Positions 17,016 through 24,632 of a DNA stretch of 64,000 bases are shown here, piece after piece. The notes under the pieces were generated by a model, which searched no databases, was not told where the DNA came from, and saw only the letters and a program-made list of their open reading frames with translations. A program made the translations under genes and the position numbers. The stretch lies in NCBI GenBank assembly GCA_964523895.1, contig CAZGBJ010000012.1, positions 1-64,000 of the forward strand, written 5' to 3'. The stretch's first letter is position 1; every line of letters starts with the position of its first letter. The DNA comes from UBA7359 sp964523895 (lineage in GTDB: Bacteria; Pseudomonadota; Gammaproteobacteria; Eutrophobiales; Eutrophobiaceae).

Positions 17016-17600
17016 TCAACTAAGAATAAATGAGTGTTTGAAGTTTGCGGTGATCATGTAACGTAATGGTCCGCCGGACTGAATAGCATCAAAGGGATAA
17101 CATGTGATTAAGATTAATTTATTTTCTAAATCAACTGGAATGGCATCAACGATTGTTTTATCAATAATCTGTATATTAGTTATTTGATAAGCACTGGTTT
17201 TAGACTTTGACTGAAGTTCTAAATGATCTCCTTTTTTAAGATCTTTTATAAAAGAAAAATGAGTATCTCTGTGTCCGGATATAATGATATTGCCTTTTTC
17301 CCCAGGATTGGCACTGCCAAAAAGATGTCCCGGACCGAATGCCAGTGAAGAACCACTGGCTCCGGCCAGGACGATGTGGCTAATACCGTAAGTGGGTGCA
17401 CTAAGACGGGCAATTGGCCAGGTATCTGCCCATGGCCAGGGTTTCACCTCCTTTTTACCATTTAGCGTTTCTGACCATGCCGTCTCCAGGAGGAGTTGTG
17501 CGAACACCGCTTTGGCATGAATATAGGAACCTTGTCCTATGAACCATAAGCCACAGAGGGGGAGGACGATTAATAATATTTTTTTAAACGTATAAATCAT
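17016..17600 (-). CDS. Class GN (proteobacterial) sortase of the dedicated sortase system
   Basis: 194 residues with an N-terminal transmembrane helix (about 7-25), so it is anchored in the inner membrane facing the periplasm. Catalytic residues are His110 (SGHRDTHF), Cys167 (LITCYPF) and Arg180 (GGPLRYM), in the order of sortases. The family cleaves a C-terminal LPxTA-like signal and acts on a single partner encoded next to it. The gene overlaps the VIT/VWA target gene by 17 bases and is followed 9 bp later by the YyaL-like gene. Confidence 0.93.
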   Translation of the reverse strand: MIYTFKKILLIVLPLCGLWFIGQGSYIHAKAVFAQLLLETAWSETLNGKKEVKPWPWADTWPIARLSAPTYGISHIVLAGASGSSLAFGPGHLFGSANPGEKGNIIISGHRDTHFSFIKDLKKGDHLELQSKSKTSAYQITNIQIIDKTIVDAIPVDLENKLILITCYPFDAIQSGGPLRYMITANFKHSFILS

Positions 17601-19875
17601 GACGACGAGTCAGATAAATTAATGACGTAAGTAACATTAGTAATAAGCCAATAATGAAATTCATGCGTGCATTGGTTGCTGTTGCTGGAAATTGTTGACC
17701 GAAAACTTTGTTATGCTTCCAACCTTCTGCTAGGTGAGTTGGAATTGTATGTGAATCGAGTTCCTGATCTTTAGGGCGTACAGGTGTGACATCTACAGCA
17801 ACCAGACTGGTAAATTTACTGACCAGATGATGTTCTAATGCTGTTTCAATAATAGTTTTTTTAATTGATTCAAACTCAGCATCATGTTTTTGTTCCATTA
17901 GTGCGGCTATTTTATTTCTTGCCCATAATGTAGAAATACCATTTTGATTTTGTCCGCCACTAAGTTTCAAACTTGAAGACCAATTATTCCTGGCAACTTG
18001 TCCGGTAACTTTAACTTCACCGAGAGCCTGATTTGTTTTCGCCGTTATGAGTAATGGTTCGCCTTGATAAAGATCAATAATTTTTTGTGGCCATATCTCC
18101 ATGTTAGTTTGTGTCCAATCGATACTAATGTCTTTTAGTACAGGGCTTTCTATTTTTTCAAATAACGCGCGCATCCGTGCCTGTACTTCATCAAGTTTGC
18201 CAATGTATGTGTGTGTGCCACGTCCGAAATTAGCCGCACGTTGCATAAAATGAGAGTTAGGAGCGGATCCTATGCCTATGGTAAATAAACGACTGCGCCC
18301 AAGTTTATTTTGTATGATTTCAAACAAGGCTTGTTCATTACCGATACTGCCGTCTGTTAGAAAGATAACTTGTCGCAGATCATTGTTTTCGTCCTGGTTA
18401 GCTAATGCTGTTCGCAAGGCTGTCGCCATTTCAGTTCCACCCCTCGCATTTAATGAGCGAACATAGTTAATAGCTTGTTGTAATGATTCTGGTGTGACCC
18501 ATTCAGATTGCTTAAATAATTTTGATGTTTGTGAATTGAACTGAATGACATTAAAGCGATCTCCCGGCTTAAGGCGAGTTAGTGCAAGTTCAAGTGCTGT
18601 TCTGGCTTGCATGATCGATTGACCTCCCATTGAACCGGATGTATCAATGACATAAACTATTTCTTTGTTAAGCGTTTCATGTTTTTCTGAATTTGGAGGT
18701 AGCATCATAATCATAGCGTAGGTGTCGCCATTTTTTTCTTCAGTGAATAATGCCGCCTTAGGTGCAACACTGGAGTGTGGTTTCCAGAACAATTCAAAAT
18801 CACGATTTGCCAGAGTAGACTCTTGTTTTAGAATTATTTGATATTGATCGGATTGTTTATTGACTTCGATTTCATGATAAGGGCTGTCAATTTTTTCCAA
18901 TGCCAGACCGGCATCAAGATTGATCTTTATAGTGACTTTATTTTTGCGTTCGCTACCCGGCTGCAAAACAGGTGGTGTAATACGTGCTGCATCGGGAACT
19001 TCATCGGTATTCAACCCGCACTTCTTCTCTCTGTTCGTAGCGAGGGTGTCGAGATGCTGATGTAACGGAACGCACGGACTGGAAGATGGTGAAGGCGTAG
19101 TCGATGCTACGTCGAACTTTCTGGAAGGAGTACGTTCTGTTACAGCAAGTAAATCGGCATCCGCAGTAGAATCGAGAGGAGAAGTGCGGGTTAAAGCCCA
19201 ACCGGAACCAGAAAATCCCTCAATAACTTGTTTGCCCGGAATGTAGCGTGAGCCAATAACCATCGGAAAACGTAATGAGAAAATACCATTATCGTAGTTA
19301 ACAATTTGTTGATATTCAATTTCAACTTTTATTGTTTCATGAGGAGCAATGTTGGCAACCGATGTTGTAAAGATATTTGGTCTTTCCTGTTCTGTAAGAG
19401 CAGCTTGTTTTCCCGATTTTTTTGCCTGTTGATAAATTTTCTTTGCAGCTTGTTTTTCTTTTATCTGGCCTTTTATGATCCGATCACCAATTTTCAGACG
19501 TAATTGATCAACGGCAGCATTCTCAGGTAGAGGGAAGACATAAATTCCTTCCTGCCAATGGTCTGTCGTATTGCTAAAACTTTGCGTTACACTGACACGA
19601 TTAATCATGCCCGTGACAATCATAGCAACATCAATGTTTAGTTGTGCCGCCTTGGCGTATTGATTGTCTTGTTTAAAAAGAAGTGTGCCTTGTCCAACTT
19701 CTGCAATATCGTTGATTATTTCAGCTTCATTTATGTCGTTCGCAATTTGTTCCCCTGCATTGACAGGGATACTGTTAAGCAAGATAAATAATATAACCGC
19801 AATGGTTAAACCTGTGCTTAATCCTATAGAAGCCAGAAATATTCGAGGGCTTGATAGACTATGACTTGATTTCAT
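17584..19875 (-). CDS. PDS sortase target protein with VIT and VWA domains, carrying an in-frame insertion
   Basis: 763 residues. A hydrophobic signal (11-40) is followed by a VIT domain (about 60-220) and a von Willebrand A domain (about 405-570) with an intact MIDAS start (D411TSGS415). The C-terminus has FPATATN, a hydrophobic helix and the positive tail RRHD, matching the sorting signal cleaved by class GN sortases. Between GFSGSGWAL and NTDEVPDAARITPPV about 60 residues appear that family members normally lack; they coincide with a 180-bp inverted-repeat element. The reading frame stays open. It is the presumed substrate of the next gene. Confidence 0.92.
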   Translation of the reverse strand: MKSSHSLSSPRIFLASIGLSTGLTIAVILFILLNSIPVNAGEQIANDINEAEIINDIAEVGQGTLLFKQDNQYAKAAQLNIDVAMIVTGMINRVSVTQSFSNTTDHWQEGIYVFPLPENAAVDQLRLKIGDRIIKGQIKEKQAAKKIYQQAKKSGKQAALTEQERPNIFTTSVANIAPHETIKVEIEYQQIVNYDNGIFSLRFPMVIGSRYIPGKQVIEGFSGSGWALTRTSPLDSTADADLLAVTERTPSRKFDVASTTPSPSSSPCVPLHQHLDTLATNREKKCGLNTDEVPDAARITPPVLQPGSERKNKVTIKINLDAGLALEKIDSPYHEIEVNKQSDQYQIILKQESTLANRDFELFWKPHSSVAPKAALFTEEKNGDTYAMIMMLPPNSEKHETLNKEIVYVIDTSGSMGGQSIMQARTALELALTRLKPGDRFNVIQFNSQTSKLFKQSEWVTPESLQQAINYVRSLNARGGTEMATALRTALANQDENNDLRQVIFLTDGSIGNEQALFEIIQNKLGRSRLFTIGIGSAPNSHFMQRAANFGRGTHTYIGKLDEVQARMRALFEKIESPVLKDISIDWTQTNMEIWPQKIIDLYQGEPLLITAKTNQALGEVKVTGQVARNNWSSSLKLSGGQNQNGISTLWARNKIAALMEQKHDAEFESIKKTIIETALEHHLVSKFTSLVAVDVTPVRPKDQELDSHTIPTHLAEGWKHNKVFGQQFPATATNARMNFIIGLLLMLLTSLIYLTRRHDLYV
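19013..19192. mobile_element. 180-bp MITE-like element inside the sortase target gene
   Basis: Terminal inverted repeats of 19 bp with one mismatch bound it (19013-19031 AACCCGCACTTCTTCTCTC; 19174-19192 is its complement except one base). An internal hairpin CGTAG-TCGATG-CTACG lies at 19096-19111, and subterminal arms GTAACGGAAC/GTTCTGTTAC also pair. The length of 180 bp is a multiple of three, so the host frame is preserved. No clear target-site duplication is visible. Confidence 0.72.
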
Positions 19876-19881
19876 AATAAT

Positions 19882-20592
19882 TTAAGCTTCGCGATCAAGT
19901 GTTAAATTAATCGTTACGCGGCGATCAAATACATAAGCTTCATTGTCGCCTTGTTTTGCCATTGTTTTACGTTCGCCATGGGCATGTGTCTGAAGTCGCT
20001 GACTCGAAATTCCGGCATTTATAAATTCGTTTCTAACTTTATCGATACGTTTTTTACTAAGTGCCATGTTGTAAATTTCTGAACCACGAAAATCTGCATG
20101 ACCTTCAATCTGGATTTGAATTTGTGGATAGGGTTTTATTAATTCAACAAGTTGTTGAATCCTGGGGCGTACATCCTGACGTATCTCTGCATCATTGGTT
20201 TTGTAATAAATGACATACGAAATACCCTGACTTAATTTTTCAAGGGATTGAATTTCCTGACTATGAACAACGCGTTGAAATTCGTCTTTAAATGTTTCCC
20301 GGACATAGGCTAATTCGTTCTGTTGATAAGCTAACTCGATACTCTTTGCGTTTAATTGTTTTTCAAGTGTTGCAATTGTTTCATCTGTTTTAGTTTCGCG
20401 AGTTCCAAACCAGCTTCCACTGGCAGCGCCAATTATTACTCCGGGAGGACCGGCCAATAAACCACCGATAATTGCACCAATACCAAATCCGGCATTTTCC
20501 TTTGTGGATGGAATATGATGCATGTCATCGGCATTGGCTATGGATTGAATACCGAGTAAGCTGATAAACAATAATGAGTTAAAAATTTTCAT
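19882..20592 (-). CDS. pdsO: PDS-associated OmpA-family protein
   Basis: 236 residues. A signal peptide (1-21, ends ANA) is followed by a Gly-rich segment (GFGIGAIIGGLLAGPPGVIIGAASGSWFG), a coiled-coil stretch (~70-115) and a C-terminal OmpA peptidoglycan-binding domain (~125-232, IQIEGHADFRGSEIYNMALSKKRIDKVRNEFINAGI). OmpA-family proteins of this type are conserved partners of the class GN sortase. It is first in the minus-strand run, 6 bp before the target gene, and divergent from pdsR. Confidence 0.88.
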   Translation of the reverse strand: MKIFNSLLFISLLGIQSIANADDMHHIPSTKENAGFGIGAIIGGLLAGPPGVIIGAASGSWFGTRETKTDETIATLEKQLNAKSIELAYQQNELAYVRETFKDEFQRVVHSQEIQSLEKLSQGISYVIYYKTNDAEIRQDVRPRIQQLVELIKPYPQIQIQIEGHADFRGSEIYNMALSKKRIDKVRNEFINAGISSQRLQTHAHGERKTMAKQGDNEAYVFDRRVTINLTLDREA

Positions 20593-20774
20593 GGTGACGC
20601 TCCTGTTTTTAAACTGATCGTAATCGGATTAAACTGGTGACTATTAAAGACCATGGGAATGGCAGGCTTGGGTACCAAATCGGCAAATGCAGTGATGAAA
20701 TGTGGCAAAAATAGGGCAATGCCTACCTATCACTATAAATTTTCACACAATCCATCTAAAGTAGATAAAGTGCA

Positions 20775-20793
20775 TTTTAGACTTGTCCTAAAA
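20775..20793 (+). promoter_or_regulatory. Inverted repeat upstream of pdsR
   Basis: TTTTAG-N7-CTAAAA lies 22 bp before the pdsR start, in the 223-bp divergent region between pdsO and pdsR. Its place fits an operator for autoregulation. That is an inference from position and symmetry only. Confidence 0.3.
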
Positions 20794-20815
20794 CAATAAA
20801 CTTGCGGAGTAATTA

Positions 20816-21502
20816 ATGTCTAAACAAATTCTTCTGGTGGAAGATGAACCCATACTTTGTGAAAACTATGCAAAAGCAATTCGTGAACAGGGTTATGAGG
20901 TTGTTACTTGTGACAATAAACAAGGTGCTTTGGCTATGGTAAATAAACGCTTACCTGAACTCGCTATTCTGGATATAGGTTTGGGAGATGATGTTGAAGC
21001 GGGTTTTGATTTATGCCGGGAAATCCGTTCACTTTCCCGCACATTACCGATTATCTTTCTGACAGCACGCGATTCTGATTTCGATACGATTTCGGGTTTA
21101 CGCTTGGGCGCTGACGATTACCTCAGTAAAGATACCAGCATGCCGCATATTCTTGCTCGTATAGCAGCGCTGTTTCGACGAATACAAGCGTTACAAACTA
21201 CAACAGAGTCTGAGCTAATCAGGCATGAGCAATTGATGATAGATGCGCAACGTTTTCAGGTTGAATGGAATGGTAATACTGTTGATTTAAGTTTAACCGA
21301 ATTCTGGATGGTACATTCGTTGGCAAAAAGAGTAGGTCATGTAAAAAACAGGGAACAACTCATGGGAGATTCTAAGATATTTGTTGATGACGGAACGATC
21401 ACCTCTCATATAAAACGAATACGTAAAAAATTTAAAGAATTGGATGAAACTTTCGATCACATAGAGACTGTATACGGAATAGGCTATAGATGGAAAATTT
21501 AA
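20816..21502 (+). CDS. pdsR: PDS response regulator (OmpR-type)
   Basis: 228 residues. A receiver domain (1-120) has the acidic pocket DE at 10-11, phosphoacceptor Asp53 and the conserved Thr/Lys motifs (FLTARDS, LSKD). A winged-helix DNA-binding domain follows (~135-226; LSLTEFWMVHSLAKRVGHVKNREQLMGDSKIFVDDGTITSHIKRIRKKF). Start ATG 20816 follows GCGGAG. It pairs with the sensor kinase downstream, and both flank the sortase operon, which they presumably control. Confidence 0.92.
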   Translation: MSKQILLVEDEPILCENYAKAIREQGYEVVTCDNKQGALAMVNKRLPELAILDIGLGDDVEAGFDLCREIRSLSRTLPIIFLTARDSDFDTISGLRLGADDYLSKDTSMPHILARIAALFRRIQALQTTTESELIRHEQLMIDAQRFQVEWNGNTVDLSLTEFWMVHSLAKRVGHVKNREQLMGDSKIFVDDGTITSHIKRIRKKFKELDETFDHIETVYGIGYRWKI

Positions 21503-21520
21503 GTTTTATTAATTTGCCAC

Positions 21521-21600
21521 AGAGATCACAGAGAAAAACATTATAATAAATATGTATTATGTAATAAAAAAATCAACATTATTTTTTATTTCTCTGTGTT
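21521..21600. repeat. Intergenic inverted repeat with CACAGAG units
   Basis: Between pdsR and pdsS, ATCACAGAGAAA (about 21529-21540) is matched by TTTCTCTGTG (about 21590-21599), enclosing about 50 bp of AT-rich sequence. CACAGAG-unit repeats of this kind are scattered through many bacterial genomes. It directly precedes the two-hairpin element at 21614. Confidence 0.5.
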
Positions 21601-21613
21601 CTCTTTTTCCTCG

Positions 21614-21656
21614 GTCGTTGTTCCCGACGCGACTCTACCACCTACGTCCATGTAGG
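21614..21656. repeat. Dispersed two-hairpin element, copy B
   Basis: GTCG-TTGTTCC-CGAC (21614-21628) is followed by CCTAC-GTCCAT-GTAGG (21641-21656). The loops match those of the copies at 7.7 and 56.2 kb, while the stem sequences differ but still pair. It lies 26 bp before the pdsS start, so it may shape the pdsS message. Confidence 0.6.
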
Positions 21657-21681
21657 CGTCTGTGGCTTTAATTGATTATTT

Positions 21682-23745
21682 ATGAGTAATGCAAAAATAA
21701 AATTTTCCTTGCGCAGTAAGTTAATGCTTCTGTCTATTGCGGTGCTAATCATTCCATATATGGGGTTTGATTATTTGCGTCAAATGGAATCCTACCTGAG
21801 GGATGCTCTGCAAGCATCCCTGGTAGATACAGCTTATGCTGTTGCTGGATCGCTAAATGATAAACCCCGTTTATTTAATACAAGCTTTAGTGAAGATAGA
21901 AAAGTGTTATATGTGCATCGGTTGAATAATGTCGTCCAGCTTGATGGATATACTGATGATTGGGAATCTTATATTGATTGGTCTGATACGTATCATCCTG
22001 ATTCATCATCAAATCTTGATAATTTTAAATTAATAATTAGTAAGGATGAACATTACTATTATGTGTTAATACAAGTTACAGATGATGAATTGGTTTATTC
22101 TACTCTGGATCAATCAGATAATATCAGTGGCGACCATTTCGTTGTGGTTTATCGTGACAAATATCAGCGATTACAAAAAGATTATTTCGCACTAAGTAGC
22201 CCTGGACTAATCCGGCCTTTCCGATTCGAAGAAGGTTTAGATGCCTACGGTGTAGAGACACGGTTAAAAAAGAATTTAACCAATACTTCTGCAGTATGGC
22301 AAACAACCGAGATTGGCTATAACCTTGAAATAAAGATTCCGGCATATTTAATTGGAGAACGACTTGGTTTTATTTTTAATGATATAGACCACACAAAAAA
22401 TAGTTCGATCAGTACTTATGGTAGAACTGTTTACGATGAACCTGGAAGAGTAATAAGTTCATCAAGAAGAATTGAAACAATAATTTATACGCAAGGTCGT
22501 AGTGAAGGGCGGCGTATCTGGGTGCTTGATAAAGCTGGGCAAGTGCTTGCAAGTGATGGAAGTCTGAGGCGTGTGTTTCCTGATAATGCCTTTAATATTA
22601 TATATACCTTGTTGTTACCCCCTGCCCATGATTATTTTAAGGATGATTTGGCTGGTGCATCCCGTTTGCAAGGTGATGAAATAAAAGATGCATTATCCGG
22701 TAACACTCAAACACGCTGGCGTTCTTCGCCAGATGGGAAAGCAGTCATTGTTTCTGCAGCAACACCAGTCTGGTTTGATAATAAAGTTATCGGTGCTGTT
22801 GTTATTGAAGAGACAACGAATAATATTCAGATCATGCAACGACAGGTATTAGCAGGTTTATTTAATAAAACTCTATTGATATTTTTCGTTATTGTATTTT
22901 TACTTTTACTGTTCGCAAGTCGATTATCTTCTCGCCTTATTAAGCTTAATAGGGAAGCAACCGATGCCATAGATGAATATGGAAAAGTAAAAGGCAATAT
23001 TACGATGACTCATTCCAGTGATGAAATTGGTGAGTTGTCCCGAAGTTTCGGTAGTATGCTGGAAAGATTACAACAATATCATATTTACCTTGAAGGTATG
23101 GTTGGTCAATTATCACACGAGCTTCGTACACCAATGGCCATTGTTAAATCGTCATTAGATCGGTTACAGGATGAGCAAGATGAAGAAAGTAGAAAAGAGA
23201 TATTGCAGGCAGCCGATACGGGCTTACATCGCTTGCAAACATTATTAACACGTTTAAGTGAAGCGGCGCGGATAGAGCAGGCACTGCAGGAAGCTGATAA
23301 ACAAAAAGAAAATCTAAATGAATTTTTGAAACAATGTCTTGATGGTTACCAATTAGCTTATCCTGATCAAGCATTTAAATTAGCCATCCCTGATACAAAT
23401 CTGAATATGAATATAAATAGAGATTTGTTCTTTCAAATGCTGGATAAGCTAATTAGTAATGCGGTTGATTTTTCTTATCCTGATAAAGAGATAAAAATTA
23501 ATTTAGTCAATAAGTCTGATGCAATAACGGTTCAAATTATTAATTTTGGCCCTCGTTTATCAAATAATATGCTTGATGAATTATTTAATTCAATGGTGTC
23601 TGTACGTAGTGAGCGAACTGATGCAGGTCCGCATTTGGGATTAGGACTTTTCGTTGCAAAGTTAATTGCTGAATTTCATGGAGGAAAAATTTCAGCAAGC
23701 AATTTGAAAGATGAAGAGGGTGTTTGCATCAACATTACATTCTAG
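21682..23745 (+). CDS. pdsS: PDS sensor histidine kinase
   Basis: 687 residues. A transmembrane helix near residues 13-30, a large periplasmic sensor region (~31-390, with a CBM9-like beta segment NNVVQLDGYTDDWESYIDW), a second transmembrane helix (~395-415), a HAMP domain, a HisKA domain with phosphoacceptor His479 (LSHELRTP) and an ATPase domain (N box LISNAVDFS, G box HLGLGLFVAKLI). It is the partner of PdsR, 179 bp upstream. The long sensor fits the known PDS kinase family. The CBM9-like segment suggests that it may read carbohydrate or wall signals, which is inference. Confidence 0.92.
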   Translation: MSNAKIKFSLRSKLMLLSIAVLIIPYMGFDYLRQMESYLRDALQASLVDTAYAVAGSLNDKPRLFNTSFSEDRKVLYVHRLNNVVQLDGYTDDWESYIDWSDTYHPDSSSNLDNFKLIISKDEHYYYVLIQVTDDELVYSTLDQSDNISGDHFVVVYRDKYQRLQKDYFALSSPGLIRPFRFEEGLDAYGVETRLKKNLTNTSAVWQTTEIGYNLEIKIPAYLIGERLGFIFNDIDHTKNSSISTYGRTVYDEPGRVISSSRRIETIIYTQGRSEGRRIWVLDKAGQVLASDGSLRRVFPDNAFNIIYTLLLPPAHDYFKDDLAGASRLQGDEIKDALSGNTQTRWRSSPDGKAVIVSAATPVWFDNKVIGAVVIEETTNNIQIMQRQVLAGLFNKTLLIFFVIVFLLLLFASRLSSRLIKLNREATDAIDEYGKVKGNITMTHSSDEIGELSRSFGSMLERLQQYHIYLEGMVGQLSHELRTPMAIVKSSLDRLQDEQDEESRKEILQAADTGLHRLQTLLTRLSEAARIEQALQEADKQKENLNEFLKQCLDGYQLAYPDQAFKLAIPDTNLNMNINRDLFFQMLDKLISNAVDFSYPDKEIKINLVNKSDAITVQIINFGPRLSNNMLDELFNSMVSVRSERTDAGPHLGLGLFVAKLIAEFHGGKISASNLKDEEGVCINITF

Positions 23746-23747
23746 TC

Positions 23748-24443
23748 TTACCATAATTTTATTTTTTCTTCTGTCTTCGCATCAAGTGGTCGAGCGATTA
23801 AGCCTGTTTGTGTAAGGGATATTGAATATGATGCATTGTTCAGCATGGGTAAATAAGCGGCACTACCATAATAAGTATCTATCCAGGGCAACCATTTTTT
23901 ATAATCATTAATTAATTTCCAGTAATCAACTTCATCTTTATCAGTCAGCGCATAGACTGTCCGGCTTTTTTCCCGTTCTTCTTCAATATCGCTATAGCGC
24001 CCACTGATTCTTTCCAGACGGTATTGAGCATTTAGCCCCAGAATTTGTGCCCAACCTTGCCACTTAATAATACGGGCATCTATTTGCCATTCATCGCCAT
24101 TAATTATGTACGTCTCAACCTTATTATCATTCGGATATAAAATATCAGCTTGAAATCGTTGTTCTTCAAGTTGTTTAAACCTCAATTCAGCAATAGCCTG
24201 TTCAAAGGTAAGGCGATCATAACTGACTAAATTTATGGCAATGGAGAGAGACAATAGTCCAGCAAGACAGAGAGATAATGCAGACAAGATTTGGATGCTT
24301 GCTGTCAGAGATTTTCCGCGTAAAAAGCGTCTGCTAGCTAGTATAAAAAATATCAGGCTTAAAAACAGCAGTATAGCTATGACCGACAGGATCCGGTAAT
24401 CCAGATTCAAGGCGTTTTCAGGCTTGAATAGTTCGCTTAACAT
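23748..24443 (-). CDS. Membrane protein of unknown function
   Basis: 231 residues with two N-terminal transmembrane helices (about 18-37 and 50-72), then a soluble domain with YIINGDEWQIDARIIKWQGWAQILGLNAQYRLERISGRY. Some homologues are labelled cation/multidrug efflux pump in databases, but the protein is too short and lacks transporter helices, so I do not adopt that label. It ends 2 bp from the pdsS stop on the opposite strand. Confidence 0.7.
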   Translation of the reverse strand: MLSELFKPENALNLDYRILSVIAILLFLSLIFFILASRRFLRGKSLTASIQILSALSLCLAGLLSLSIAINLVSYDRLTFEQAIAELRFKQLEEQRFQADILYPNDNKVETYIINGDEWQIDARIIKWQGWAQILGLNAQYRLERISGRYSDIEEEREKSRTVYALTDKDEVDYWKLINDYKKWLPWIDTYYGSAAYLPMLNNASYSISLTQTGLIARPLDAKTEEKIKLW

Positions 24444-24632
24444 TATTTTAAAAAGGTCTGATCCTTATATTGCAGGGGAAAAATGACGGCTCATTTATCG
24501 TCTGTCTGGCTGACAATCCAAGCTTATCATGTAATACTCAACCATAGCTGAAATCCTGAAAAATTCAGTCTAAAATATAACGGAATATTAGTTTGGATAG
24601 ACCAAATACCTAAATAATCATAAAAATAGACA

